Part shown: piece by piece, positions 53,254-62,450 of the stretch
How the letters are laid out: each line of letters begins with the position of its first letter
Position numbering within the stretch: the stretch's first letter is position 1
Assembly (NCBI RefSeq): GCF_012927265.1
Contig: NZ_JABBGF010000002.1
Span: 62,001 to 126,000, forward strand
Source: Chryseobacterium cheonjiense
GTDB taxonomy: Bacteria > Bacteroidota > Bacteroidia > Flavobacteriales > Weeksellaceae
DNA length: 64,000 bases
Direction: 5' to 3'
The notes under the pieces: model-generated
Told to the model about the DNA's origin: nothing
What the model saw: only the letters and a program-made list of their open reading frames with translations
The model's database searches: none
Made by a program: the position numbers and the translations under genes

Positions 53254-54720
53254 TTAATTCAAAACGTAAGTTGTTCCATCTCGTCCGTCTTTCAGCTCAA
53301 TACCTTCTGCAAGAAGCCTGTCACGGATCTGGTCTGAAAGTTCAAAATTTTTCGATTTCCTTGCCTGATTTCGTAATTCAATTAACACTTTTAAGGTCTG
53401 ATCCAACTTCTCATTGTTGTTTTCTTCAATGGACTGAAGCCCTAAAACATCAAATATGAAAGCATGTAAAGTAGATTTTAAATCTTCCAGATCTTTTGTT
53501 GAAATGGTTTCTTTCCCATCATTCAGTGCAAAAATATATTTTACTGCTTCAAATAAATGTGCAATAAGAACGGGAGAATTAAAATCGTCCGTCAGAGCAT
53601 CATATGCTTTATTTTTCCATTCCTCAAGATTGAAACCGGATTGTTTTTCATCGTTCGGATTGATTGAATGTAAAACTTTAACGGCTTCCATTAATCTGAT
53701 AAATCCTTTTTCACTGGCCAACATCGCATCATTTGAAATATCCAGAACACTTCTGTAGTGCGCCTGCAGAAAGCAGAAACGTACAATCGACGGATGGAAA
53801 GGCTTTTCAAAGAAATCATTTTCACCGGTTACGAGCTGCATCGGCAGGATGTAGTTTCCTGTGGATTTGCTCATACGCTGGGAATTCATAGTAAGCATAT
53901 TGGCATGCATCCAGTAATTTACCGGAGCTGCATCATTGCAAGCCTTTCCCTGTGCTATTTCACATTCGTGGTGCGGAAATTTCAGATCCATTCCTCCGCC
54001 GTGGATATCAAATGTTTCTCCCAAATATTTTGTGCTCATTGCTGTACATTCCAGGTGCCATCCCGGGAAACCTTCTCCCCAAGGCGAATTCCATCTCATA
54101 ATGTGTGCCGGAGAAGCTTTTTTCCAGAGCGCAAAATCCTGCGGATTCTTTTTTTCACCCTGCCCGTCAAGATCACGGGTATTTGCAAAGAGTTCTTCTA
54201 TATTTCTTTTGGATAGCTCACCGTAATTCAGGCCTCTCTTGTTGTATTCCAACACATCGAAATAGACGGAACCGTTGCTTTCATAGGCAAAACCTCTTTC
54301 AATTAATTTTTGAGTAAGCTCGATCTGTTCTACGATATGCCCTGTTGCAGTAGGTTCGATATTGGGAGGCAGTAAATTGAACATTTCCAAAACTTTATGA
54401 AAATCTACCGTATATTTCTGTACGATCTCCATTGGCTCCAGTTTTTCCAGACGGGTTTGCTTTACAAATCTGTCGTTGTTCACATCACCGTCATCGGTAA
54501 GATGTCCTGCATCGGTAATATTTCTGACGTATCTTACTTTATACCCCAGATGAGTAAGGCTGCGGTAAATGAAATCAAAAGAAAGGAAAGTTCTTACATT
54601 TCCCAGATGGACATTGCTGTAAACGGTCGGTCCGCAGACGTACATTCCTACATTTCCATCTAAAATGGGTTTGAATATTTCTTTTTCGCCGGTAAGCGAG
54701 TTGTATATTTTTAGTTGCAT
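53254..54720 (-). CDS. cysS: Cysteinyl-tRNA synthetase
   Basis: This class I synthetase charges tRNA-Cys. The 488 residues have the HIGH-type motif in [16 protein letters not shown], zinc residues ([17 protein letters not shown]) and the KMSKS-type motif in [10 protein letters not shown]. It is single-copy in its unit and followed by a terminator. A 25-codon frame with seven Cys codons lies 66 nt upstream, suggesting control by cysteine supply. Confidence 0.97.
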   Translation of the reverse strand: MQLKIYNSLTGEKEIFKPILDGNVGMYVCGPTVYSNVHLGNVRTFLSFDFIYRSLTHLGYKVRYVRNITDAGHLTDDGDVNNDRFVKQTRLEKLEPMEIVQKYTVDFHKVLEMFNLLPPNIEPTATGHIVEQIELTQKLIERGFAYESNGSVYFDVLEYNKRGLNYGELSKRNIEELFANTRDLDGQGEKKNPQDFALWKKASPAHIMRWNSPWGEGFPGWHLECTAMSTKYLGETFDIHGGGMDLKFPHHECEIAQGKACNDAAPVNYWMHANMLTMNSQRMSKSTGNYILPMQLVTGENDFFEKPFHPSIVRFCFLQAHYRSVLDISNDAMLASEKGFIRLMEAVKVLHSINPNDEKQSGFNLEEWKNKAYDALTDDFNSPVLIAHLFEAVKYIFALNDGKETISTKDLEDLKSTLHAFIFDVLGLQSIEENNNEKLDQTLKVLIELRNQARKSKNFELSDQIRDRLLAEGIELKDGRDGTTYVLN

Positions 54721-54768
54721 GATTTTAATTTGATTTAATGATTTTAAATTTAGTCTAAAGTTTATTAA

Positions 54769-54790
54769 TTAAAAGATTTTCATCTTTTAA
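54769..54790 (-). promoter_or_regulatory. Hairpin between the Cys-rich leader frame and cysS
   Basis: On the minus strand TTAAAAGAT-GAAA-ATCTTTTAA forms a perfect 9 bp AT-rich stem with a GAAA tetraloop. The left arm contains the stop codon of the leader frame, so a terminating ribosome would block it. No strong T-run follows, so a classic terminator is unlikely. Confidence 0.45.
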
Positions 54791-54864
54791 CAGCAGCAGG
54801 TACAGCAACAACAAATAATAGTTGTTACAAATATTTTGTCTGAAACTTTTTTAAATTTTATCAT
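54787..54864 (-). CDS. Candidate cysteine-rich leader peptide upstream of cysS
   Basis: A 25-codon frame from the ATG at 54864 reads MIKFKKVSDKIFVTTIICCC and then CTCCC: seven of the last eight codons are Cys (TGT/TGC), and TAA follows at once. It ends 66 nt before cysS in the same direction. A run of codons for the amino acid that the next gene charges is the hallmark of ribosome-mediated attenuation. The promoter is unclear: TTTG (54897-54900), 20 nt, then TAAATTTA (54869-54876) would start the RNA almost at the ATG. A low-complexity origin (CAG/ACA repeats on the plus strand) is the main alternative. Confidence 0.55.
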   Translation of the reverse strand: MIKFKKVSDKIFVTTIICCCCTCCC

Positions 54865-55004
54865 TATTTAAATTTATCACATTTGATTTTGCGAGGCAAA
54901 TATCATCTTTTAAAATGAGAATATTTTTATAAAATTCGATTAAAATTCGATTTCCTCCGAAATCATAAAACAATTTATTATCTGAAATTAACTGCGAAAA
55001 CAAA

Positions 55005-55670
55005 TTAGTCAAGTTTTGCATGACTTCCTACATAATGCAGGAATTCCTGTCTTGTAATAGGATTGGTTCTGAAAATGCCGCTCAATTCTGCCGTAATGGT
55101 AGAGCTTGCAGTATCTTTAATCCCTCTACAATTGACGCAAAGATGTTTTGCATCAATGATACAGGCTACATCTTTTGTGCCTAAAGATTCTTTTAAAGCA
55201 TCTACGATCTGCATGGTAAGCCTTTCCTGAACCTGCGGACGTTTTGCATAATAATCTACGATTCTATTTATTTTTGAAAGACCAATCACTTCACCATTGG
55301 AAATGTAAGCAACGTGTGCTCTCCCGATAATGGGCAAAAAGTGATGTTCGCAGAATGAGTATACGGTAATATCTTTCTCCACCAGCATCTGTCGGTATTT
55401 GTATTTATTTGAAAATGTAGAAATTCCAGGTTTATTTTCAGGAAGAAGTCCTCCGAAAATTTCGTTAACATACATTTTGGCAACCCTTCTTGGAGAGTCT
55501 TTCAGGGAGTCATCGGTCATATCCAGCCCGAGGGTTTCCATGATTTCTCCAAAAAGTTCGGTAATTTTTTCTATCTTCTCTTCTGGCGATTTATCAAAAG
55601 CATCTTTCCTAATAGGCGTATGTTCTTTTCCAGTGAAAATATCATCGTCGTTGTCAGTAAAATCAACCAT
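55005..55670 (-). CDS. folE: GTP cyclohydrolase I
   Basis: The enzyme converts GTP to dihydroneopterin triphosphate for folate synthesis. The 221 residues include SFCEHHFLPIIGRAHVAYI (zinc Cys and His), GLSKINRIVDYYAKRPQVQERLT and CVNCRGIKD with the second zinc Cys. The first 40 residues are an acidic extension common in Bacteroidota. It is a single-gene unit with a clear -7 promoter element. Confidence 0.95.
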   Translation of the reverse strand: MVDFTDNDDDIFTGKEHTPIRKDAFDKSPEEKIEKITELFGEIMETLGLDMTDDSLKDSPRRVAKMYVNEIFGGLLPENKPGISTFSNKYKYRQMLVEKDITVYSFCEHHFLPIIGRAHVAYISNGEVIGLSKINRIVDYYAKRPQVQERLTMQIVDALKESLGTKDVACIIDAKHLCVNCRGIKDTASSTITAELSGIFRTNPITRQEFLHYVGSHAKLD

Positions 55671-55686
55671 TTTTATTTAATTTGCA

Positions 55687-55694
55687 CAAAAATA
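55687..55694 (-). promoter_or_regulatory. -7 promoter element of folE
   Basis: On the minus strand TATTTTTG is a perfect TAnnTTTG, 16 nt before the folE ATG. Confidence 0.5.
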
Positions 55695-55767
55695 CGGATA
55701 AAATCTGTTCGTCATATTTAATTTAGCCGAAAAACATTATCTTTCGCCGCCAACATCACTTTACGCT

Positions 55768-56922
55768 ATGATTATTGCTGAAGAAGTACAAAGCAAAGCC
55801 CAAGGAAGGGAATTTTTAGAATTTCCGGCAAGACTTTATCAACACGACCCAAACTATGTAAGACCTTTGGATAAAGATATTAATGAAGTCTTTAATCCTG
55901 AAAAGAACAGATTCTTCAAGAACGGAGAATGTGCCCGGTTTTTGTTTAAGAACAAAGAAAATGAAACTGTAGGTAAAATAGCTGTTTTTATTAACAATTT
56001 TTACGAGCAGCAACAGCCTACCGGCGGAATAGGATTTTTTGACTGTATTAACGATCAGGAAACCGCGAATTTCATTTTTAATTATTGTAAAGAATGGCTG
56101 CAAAAGCGTGGAATGGAAGCCATGGACGGATCAATTAATTTCGGGGAGCGTGATAAATTCTGGGGTGTACTTATAGAAGGCTTTGAACAGCCTTTGTACG
56201 GAATGAATTACAATTTTTCGTATTATAAAGAACTTTTCGAAAATTATGGGTTCAGGGTATATTTTGAACAGCTCTGTTTTTCAAGGCCTATTTTTGCAGA
56301 AGTGTCCCGTGTTTTTACCCTTATGCATGCAAAACACCAACGCAATCCTGATATTTCAGCGAAACCGATGAAAAAAAATAACCTGCACAAGTTTGCTAAG
56401 GACTTTACAGAGATCTACAATAAAGCCTGGGCTACACACGGTGAAGGAAAATGCATGCAGGAATCTAAGGTTCTGAAGATGTTTAAAACCATGAAGCCTA
56501 TCATTAACGAGCATATTTCGTGGTTTGTGTATGAAAAGGAAAAACCTATTGCCATGTGGATGAATATTCCTGATTTGAACCAATGGTTTAAATATCTGAA
56601 TGGAAAATTCGGCTTTGCTCAAAAGCTTAAGTTTTTATGGGTTAAAAAATTTAAGAAGAATGAGAAAATGATTGGTCTTGTATTTGGAGTAGTTCCTGAA
56701 TGGCAGAAAAAAGGCATTGAGGGATATATGATCTGGGAGGGCACCCAACATCTGAGAAAACATACCGATTTTAAAGTCACGGAAATGCAGTGGATCGGAG
56801 ATTTTAATCCTAAAATGATAAAAATTGCTGAAAATCTCGACACTACGGTAACGAGAAAACTTGCTACATACCGGTATTTGTTTGACCGGGATAAGGAATT
56901 TGAAAGACATCCGACACTTTAA
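55768..56922 (+). CDS. GNAT-like acyltransferase, unknown substrate
   Basis: The 384-residue protein belongs to a widespread uncharacterised group with GNAT-like halves: an N-terminal part (EFLEFPARLYQHDPNYVRPL) with GKIAVFINNFYEQQQPTGGIGFFDC, GSINFGERDKFWGVLIEGF in the middle and a second acyltransferase-like part (VYEKEKPIAMWMNIPDLN, VVPEWQKKGIEGYMIWEG). It is cytosolic, divergent from folE and followed 15 nt later by a small membrane protein gene. Confidence 0.8.
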   Translation: MIIAEEVQSKAQGREFLEFPARLYQHDPNYVRPLDKDINEVFNPEKNRFFKNGECARFLFKNKENETVGKIAVFINNFYEQQQPTGGIGFFDCINDQETANFIFNYCKEWLQKRGMEAMDGSINFGERDKFWGVLIEGFEQPLYGMNYNFSYYKELFENYGFRVYFEQLCFSRPIFAEVSRVFTLMHAKHQRNPDISAKPMKKNNLHKFAKDFTEIYNKAWATHGEGKCMQESKVLKMFKTMKPIINEHISWFVYEKEKPIAMWMNIPDLNQWFKYLNGKFGFAQKLKFLWVKKFKKNEKMIGLVFGVVPEWQKKGIEGYMIWEGTQHLRKHTDFKVTEMQWIGDFNPKMIKIAENLDTTVTRKLATYRYLFDRDKEFERHPTL

Positions 56923-56937
56923 ATCAAAATATAAACT

Positions 56938-57423
56938 ATGGATTCAATAATTATTTTAATAATCTTTTTTCTTCTCATTATATTTTCAATTCCTGCGATT
57001 ATTTTTCTAATCGCCTATCTTGCTGCGAGAAGCAGAAAGAAAAAACAGAAAGCATTGCTGGAGAAAATAGGTACTCCTGAATATTATGCCTTTGTTCGGT
57101 ATAATATGGGAAATGCACAGAATGAGTTTTTTAAACTGAAAGCCTTTCAGGGCAGCGGAATTTTATATGTGGAAGGACGCAGTATCTATTTTGAAGATAC
57201 CCTGCATCAAAATCCACATGTTTTTGCAATGGATGCAAGCAGTATACAATGGCAGGACATCAATATTGTGAATGGATTGCTGAAGTGGTTTTCCATAGCA
57301 GATCAGGAAAAAAAGTATTATTTCAATATTGAAAGCGGGATGTTTATTTTTAACCTGGATTCATCCAAACCAACAACTAAAAGTGTATTCGACAGGTTAC
57401 TGAAATATCAGAATGAGATCTGA
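56938..57423 (+). CDS. Small membrane-anchored protein, unknown function
   Basis: The 161-residue protein has one N-terminal membrane helix (about 3-30) followed by a basic stretch (ARSRKKKQKALLEK) and a strand-rich cytosolic domain (SGILYVEGRSIYFED, AMDASSIQWQDINIVN, KKYYFNIESGMFIFNLD) that resembles a PH-like fold. It may be co-transcribed with the GNAT-like gene. Its stop codon lies in the base of a GC-rich hairpin. Confidence 0.72.
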   Translation: MDSIIILIIFFLLIIFSIPAIIFLIAYLAARSRKKKQKALLEKIGTPEYYAFVRYNMGNAQNEFFKLKAFQGSGILYVEGRSIYFEDTLHQNPHVFAMDASSIQWQDINIVNGLLKWFSIADQEKKYYFNIESGMFIFNLDSSKPTTKSVFDRLLKYQNEI

Positions 57424-57462
57424 TAAATTTAGGCGGCGGCTTTGCCGCCGCCTAAATTTATC
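57422..57462 (+). terminator. GC-rich hairpin terminator
   Basis: A perfect 19 bp stem (57422-57440 with 57444-57462) with TTT loop begins within the stop codon of the preceding gene. The GGCGGC/GCCGCC core resembles 46686-46714. No long T-run follows. Confidence 0.65.
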
Positions 57463-57478
57463 GTTAATAATACTTGTC

Positions 57479-57536
57479 TATTAAAACAGTTCTCCCGCTA
57501 ATTCATTATTTTTAGCGTTCTCTACTTCGTTGATCA
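57479..57536 (-). pseudogene. Remnant of the metF 3' end (partial duplication)
   Basis: On the minus strand this reads LINEVENAKNNELAGELF and stop. The intact metF has LINEVENARNNE and ends VAGELF-stop, so the remnant joins the two with about 37 codons missing between them. The last 22 nt (57479-57500) are identical to 58477-58498. It lies 1 kb from metF in the same orientation, on the other side of the unknown gene 57689-58372. Confidence 0.75.
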
Positions 57537-57688
57537 ATCAAAATTACTGAAAAGCCTTTGTACAACATTAATTGTATTTGATCAATAAGATTTGGACACT
57601 TTATTGACTTAATAATCGTTAATTGTTTTTTTAATTAGAGAATAATTGTAATTTTGATCAATTATATTAATCTAATAAACCATTTATA

Positions 57689-58372
57689 ATGAGAATTACA
57701 GTAATATTTATAGCATTATTATCATTTATTTCTGCCCCTGCACAAAAGACCATGACCTTGAGTTATGACGGATCACGTTTATTAAATCATACATTTTATC
57801 ATAATGGAGATACTAAAGGGAAAGGTATTAGTTATGATGATATACAAGGTACACCATACTATAACAAAGCATTTTTACCCGCTAAGTTTATCAGTCCCGG
57901 GAATACTGAAACCGCTTTAGCACGCTATAATACTTACTTTGATGAAGTGGAATTTAAAAAAGGTGAAGAAGCATACTCTTTAATTCCTGAGAGTCCTTTT
58001 TCAAGAATTGAATTCCAGACTAAAGAAACACTTGTAAGACTAGATAACGGAGCAGATTTAAAAGGATATTATTTTGAACTTGCAGCAGGTAAAAATTCAC
58101 TGTATAAAAAAGTAAAAACAGAGTTTAAGGATGCTGTGAGCGCTAAAAATTCGTATGATCTGGACAGACCGGCACAGTTTAATGCAACACATCCGGTATA
58201 TTACATTGTAACAGAATCCGGATTTATTAAAGATCCTAAAAAGCTGAAAGATATTACAGACGCTTTTCCTGCAAGAAAAGCTGATATTGAAAAATTTGCT
58301 AAATCAAGTAACATTAAATTAAGTAAAGAAGAAGATCTTATAAAACTGACCAACTTCCTAAATCAGAATTAA
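57689..58372 (+). CDS. Secreted protein, unknown function
   Basis: The 227 residues start with a signal peptide (MRITVIFIALLSFISAPAQ). I recognise no domain; the mature part alternates strands and helices (MTLSYDGSRLLNHTFYHNGD, SRIEFQTKETLVRLDNG, YYIVTESGFIKD). A -7 element TAATTTTG is at 57649-57656. The gene is flanked by the metF remnant and the intact metF 3' end, which suggests it came in with, or was bracketed by, a local duplication. Confidence 0.72.
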   Translation: MRITVIFIALLSFISAPAQKTMTLSYDGSRLLNHTFYHNGDTKGKGISYDDIQGTPYYNKAFLPAKFISPGNTETALARYNTYFDEVEFKKGEEAYSLIPESPFSRIEFQTKETLVRLDNGADLKGYYFELAAGKNSLYKKVKTEFKDAVSAKNSYDLDRPAQFNATHPVYYIVTESGFIKDPKKLKDITDAFPARKADIEKFAKSSNIKLSKEEDLIKLTNFLNQN

Positions 58373-58409
58373 ATATTTCACCAAGCGAAAGGTATTACTG
58401 AATATAACC

Positions 58410-58464
58410 ATAATTTTAAGGCGCAAAATAAGATTAAAATCTTAATTCTGCGCCTTAAAATTAT
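58410..58464. terminator. Bidirectional terminator between the unknown gene and metF
   Basis: Outer arms 58410-58425 and 58449-58464 pair perfectly around the core AAGGCGCA/TGCGCCTT, with an inner imperfect stem. It separates convergent genes. Confidence 0.8.
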
Positions 58465-58478
58465 AAGATATATTAATA

Positions 58479-59438
58479 TTAAAACAGTTCTCCCGCTACT
58501 TTCTTAATATTGTCACTTTTCCCCATAGAGTAAAAATGCAGCACCGGAACTCCGAAGTCCAGCAGTTCTCTGCATTGATTAACCGCCCATTCAATCCCAA
58601 TTTGTTTTACGGCTTCATTATTTCTGGCGTTTTCGACTTCGTTGATAAGGTCTTCCGGAAGATCAATTTTAAAAACCTGGGGAAGAAGTTTGAGATGTTT
58701 TTTGGTGGCAATTGGCTTTATTCCAGGAATAATCGGAACATGAATATCCATTTCACGGGCTTTTTTTACAAATTCAATGAACTTCTTATTATCAAAAAAC
58801 ATTTGCGTTACAATATAATCTGCTCCGGCATCCACTTTCTGCTTCAGCCATTTTAAATCGTAATTCATGGAGGGCGCTTCAATATGCTTTTCCGGATAAC
58901 CAGCAACACCAACACAGAATTTATTGTGTTCATCACATTCCTGATCTTCATTGTGAAGATATTTACCTCTTCCGAGATTATTGATCTGATGAACAAGCTC
59001 CATCGCACTTCCATGACCTCCGGTAGTAGGTTCAAAATATTGGTGTCCTTTCATCGCATCACCTCTTAAAGCCATAACGTTATCGATTCCAAGATACATA
59101 CAGTCTACCAGAAGATATTCTGTCTCTTCTTTGGTAAAACCGCCGCAAAGCAGATGCGGAACCGTGTCTACATTGTATTTATGCTGTATTGCGGCGCAAA
59201 TTCCCAGGGTTCCGGGACGCATTCTTGTAGTACGACGCTCCATTAAGCCGTTTCCTTTATCGATATAAATATATTCTTCCCTGGAAGTAGTCACATCAAT
59301 GAATGGTGGCTTAAATTCCATTAAAGGATCAATATTTTTATAGAGATCTTCGATTCCGATGCCTTTTTGTGGCGGAACTACTTCAAGAGAAAATAGTGCT
59401 TTTCCGTTTGCGTTTTTTATATGGTCGGTGATTTTCAT
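58479..59438 (-). CDS. metF: Methylenetetrahydrofolate reductase
   Basis: MetF reduces methylene-THF to methyl-THF, the methyl donor for MetH. The 319 residues form one TIM barrel with SLEVVPPQKG at the start (catalytic Glu), NVMALRGD (FAD site), KVDAGADYIVTQMFFDN and VPIIPGIKPI. It is the last gene of the methionine operon, 5 nt after the EF-Tu domain III-like gene, and shares a bidirectional terminator downstream. Confidence 0.95.
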   Translation of the reverse strand: MKITDHIKNANGKALFSLEVVPPQKGIGIEDLYKNIDPLMEFKPPFIDVTTSREEYIYIDKGNGLMERRTTRMRPGTLGICAAIQHKYNVDTVPHLLCGGFTKEETEYLLVDCMYLGIDNVMALRGDAMKGHQYFEPTTGGHGSAMELVHQINNLGRGKYLHNEDQECDEHNKFCVGVAGYPEKHIEAPSMNYDLKWLKQKVDAGADYIVTQMFFDNKKFIEFVKKAREMDIHVPIIPGIKPIATKKHLKLLPQVFKIDLPEDLINEVENARNNEAVKQIGIEWAVNQCRELLDFGVPVLHFYSMGKSDNIKKVAGELF

Positions 59439-59443
59439 TTAGC

Positions 59444-59770
59444 TTAAATGTTATTTTTTAAAGTTGCGTTTTTAATTTTTAAAATTTCTCCAACTCCAAT
59501 AATTTTTGCACCCTCAAGGAATTCAAATTTTACTCCTTCATATAATTTATTTTTAAAAAGGTGTGGAGACATTGGTGTTATTTCAGCTTCGACTTCTTCA
59601 CCAGGGAAAACCCATTCTTTATTAATAAAAACCTGTCTTCCGGATGATGTTGATTTCTCAAAATCAAATCTTACTTGGGGTCTGTAATTAGATTGAGCAG
59701 GAGTCATGCGTCCTCCTTCATCAGTTGTCCGATATTTTAAATACGCAATAGAGTCAAAATCGTCTTTCAT
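59444..59770 (-). CDS. Stand-alone EF-Tu domain III-like protein in the methionine operon
   Basis: The 108 residues resemble the third, beta-barrel domain of elongation factor Tu: YLKYRTTDEGGRMTP parallels the KDEGGRHTP segment, NYRPQVRFDFE parallels GYRPQFYFRT, VFPGEEVEAEI parallels VMPGDNV, and GVKFEFLEGAKIIGVGEI parallels LRFAIREGGRTVGAGV. There is no GTPase domain. It lies 9 nt after metH and 5 nt before metF. Its role is unknown; RNA or protein binding is possible. Confidence 0.78.
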   Translation of the reverse strand: MKDDFDSIAYLKYRTTDEGGRMTPAQSNYRPQVRFDFEKSTSSGRQVFINKEWVFPGEEVEAEITPMSPHLFKNKLYEGVKFEFLEGAKIIGVGEILKIKNATLKNNI

Positions 59771-59779
59771 AATTTCTTT

Positions 59780-62446
59780 TTAAATACCATCTGCCAGATT
59801 AGGATTTAGCCATTTTCTCGCCTCCTGCAAAGAAAGTCCTTTCCTTTCGGAATAATCTTTCAGCTGGTCTTCTGCAATTTTCCCCAACCCGAAATATTTG
59901 GCATGCGGGCTTCCGAAATAATACCCGGAAACTGAAGCAGTCGGGAACATGGCCAGACTTTCCGTTAAATAAACTCCAATGTTTTCTTCCACTTTCAAAA
60001 CATCCCAAATAGCATGTTTTTCCAAATGATCCGGACAAGCGGGATAACCGGGAGCCGGACGGATTCCTTTATATTTTTCAGCAATCAATTCTTCGTTGGT
60101 TAAATTTTCCTGATTGGCGTAGCCCCAATACTCCGTTCTCACTTTTTTATGTAAAAATTCGGCGTAGGCCTCCGCGAAACGATCTGCCAAAGCTTTTACC
60201 ATAATGGCATTATAATCATCGTTTGCTTTTTCATATTCCTGCGCCAGTTCGTCAGTTCCGAAACCTGTTGTCACACAAAAAGCTCCTATGTAATCTGTTT
60301 TACCTGAATTTTGAGGAGCAACAAAATCACTCAGCGCCAGATAATCTTTTCCCCTGGAACGCTGCGCCTGTTGTCTTAACGTAATGAATTTTGCCATTTG
60401 ATCATTGTTTTTGTTAAACACTAAAATATCATCACTTTCATTAGAATTAGCTTTAAAAATCCCGAAAACTGCTTTTGCCGTTAATAACTTTTCATCTAAA
60501 ATTCTTTTTAAAATGACCTGAGCATCTTTGAACAGTTCTTTAGCCTGAACTCCAACAACCTCATCTTCCAGAATATTAGGATATTTCCCATGAAGATCCC
60601 AGCTTCTGAAAAACGGCGACCAGTCAATAAAAGGCAATAACTCTCTTAAATCCTGATTATCAACAACCGTAATTCCTAATTGATTTGGAGTAAAAATATC
60701 TTCGTTTTCCCAGTCAATTTTAAACTTATTTTCTCTGGCTTCTTCAATAGAAACGTAATCTTTTTCTACCTGCCTGTTGAGAAACTTCTCTCTGAACTCA
60801 GCATAATCACTTTTAAGGTCATCAACATATTCTTTATTTCGGTCGCCCAATAACGAACTTACCACGTTTACCGCTCTGGAAGCATCATTTACGTGAACCA
60901 CGGCATTTTTATACTTTAAATCAATTTTTACAGCGGTATGTGCTTTTGAAGTTGTCGCCCCACCGATCAATAAAGGAAAATTCAGATTTTGTCTTTCCAG
61001 TTCCTGCGCTATATAGACCATTTCATCCAAGCTCGGTGTGATTAATCCGCTAAGGCCAATGACATCTACTTTTTCTTCAATAGCGGTCTGGATAATTTTT
61101 TCAGCAGGAACCATCACTCCGAGATCTACAATTTCGTAATTGTTACAACCCAAAACCACACTCACAATATTTTTACCGATATCATGAACATCTCCTTTCA
61201 CGGTCGCCATCAGAATTTTCCCGTTGGCAGGTTTTGAACCGTCTTTTTCAGCTTCTATAAAAGGCTGCAAATAGGCCACCGCTTTTTTCATCACCCTTGC
61301 CGATTTTACAACTTGTGGAAGGAACATTTTCCCGCTTCCGAACAGATCTCCGACCACACCCATTCCGGTCATCAGATTAATTTCAATCACATGAAGCGGT
61401 TTTTCTGCCTGTTGTCTTGCTTCTTCTACATCTTCTTCAATAAAACGGTCGATTCCTTTTACCAAGGCATGCGTAATTCTTTCCTGCAAAGGATGATTTC
61501 TCCATTCTAAATCCTCAACTTTTTCTTTTTTTACGGATTTATTCTTTTCGGAATAATCCAGAAGCCTTTCTGTAGCATCTTCCCTTTTATCAAGGATAAC
61601 GTCTTCCACCAGCTCAAGAAGTTCTTTATTGATTTCATCATACACTTCCAGCATCGCGGGATTCACGATTCCCATATTCATTCCGGCCTGAATGGCGTGA
61701 TACAGGAAAACCGAGTGCATCGCTTCTCTCACGGTGTCATTTCCTCTGAATGAAAACGATACATTGGAAACGCCTCCACTCACAGATGCATACGGAAGAT
61801 TTTGGCGCACCCATCGTGTTGCTTCAATGAAGTCGATGGCATTTCTGCGGTGCTCATCCATTCCGGTCGCAACCGGGAAAATATTTAAATCGAAAATGAT
61901 ATCTTCAGCCGGAAAATTTAAACGATTCACCAGAATATCGTACGAACGCTTTGAGATCTCAATTCTGCGTTCATACGTATCGGCCTGTCCTACCTCATCA
62001 AAAGCCATTACGATAACAGCAGCACCATATCTTTTAATTGCTTTAGCCTGTTTAATAAACTCTTCTTCCCCGCCTTTCAGGCTGATTGAGTTTACTACAC
62101 ATTTTCCCTGCGCTACCTGCAAACCGGCTTCCAGAATTTCCCATTTTGACGAGTCAATCATCAAGGGAATTCGGGCGATATCCGGCTCGGATGCTATTAA
62201 ATTTAAAAATCTGATCATGGAAGCCTTACCATCGATCAATCCGTCATCAAAATTGACGTCGAGAATCTGCGCACCTCCCTCAACCTGGTGACGTGCAATA
62301 TCGAGCGCTTCCCCGAACTTTTCTTCTTTTATTAACCGTAAAAACTTCTTTGAACCGGCAACATTGGTTCTTTCCCCAACGTTGATAAAATTACTTTCCG
62401 GTGTTATGATCAAAGGCTCAAGCCCCGATAATCTTAAATATTTCAT
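59780..62446 (-). CDS. metH: Methionine synthase, folate/cobalamin/activation module
   Basis: The 888 residues lack the N-terminal homocysteine domain and hold the pterin-binding domain ([16 protein letters not shown] near the start), the cobalamin domain with [16 protein letters not shown], the His-on Co ligand, and the C-terminal SAM-dependent reactivation domain ([34 protein letters not shown]). The homocysteine/zinc half is encoded two genes upstream (63625 onward), so the enzyme is split. Cobalamin-dependent methyl transfer from methyl-THF is expected. Confidence 0.95.
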   Translation of the reverse strand: MKYLRLSGLEPLIITPESNFINVGERTNVAGSKKFLRLIKEEKFGEALDIARHQVEGGAQILDVNFDDGLIDGKASMIRFLNLIASEPDIARIPLMIDSSKWEILEAGLQVAQGKCVVNSISLKGGEEEFIKQAKAIKRYGAAVIVMAFDEVGQADTYERRIEISKRSYDILVNRLNFPAEDIIFDLNIFPVATGMDEHRRNAIDFIEATRWVRQNLPYASVSGGVSNVSFSFRGNDTVREAMHSVFLYHAIQAGMNMGIVNPAMLEVYDEINKELLELVEDVILDKREDATERLLDYSEKNKSVKKEKVEDLEWRNHPLQERITHALVKGIDRFIEEDVEEARQQAEKPLHVIEINLMTGMGVVGDLFGSGKMFLPQVVKSARVMKKAVAYLQPFIEAEKDGSKPANGKILMATVKGDVHDIGKNIVSVVLGCNNYEIVDLGVMVPAEKIIQTAIEEKVDVIGLSGLITPSLDEMVYIAQELERQNLNFPLLIGGATTSKAHTAVKIDLKYKNAVVHVNDASRAVNVVSSLLGDRNKEYVDDLKSDYAEFREKFLNRQVEKDYVSIEEARENKFKIDWENEDIFTPNQLGITVVDNQDLRELLPFIDWSPFFRSWDLHGKYPNILEDEVVGVQAKELFKDAQVILKRILDEKLLTAKAVFGIFKANSNESDDILVFNKNNDQMAKFITLRQQAQRSRGKDYLALSDFVAPQNSGKTDYIGAFCVTTGFGTDELAQEYEKANDDYNAIMVKALADRFAEAYAEFLHKKVRTEYWGYANQENLTNEELIAEKYKGIRPAPGYPACPDHLEKHAIWDVLKVEENIGVYLTESLAMFPTASVSGYYFGSPHAKYFGLGKIAEDQLKDYSERKGLSLQEARKWLNPNLADGI

Positions 62447-62450
62447 TAAA

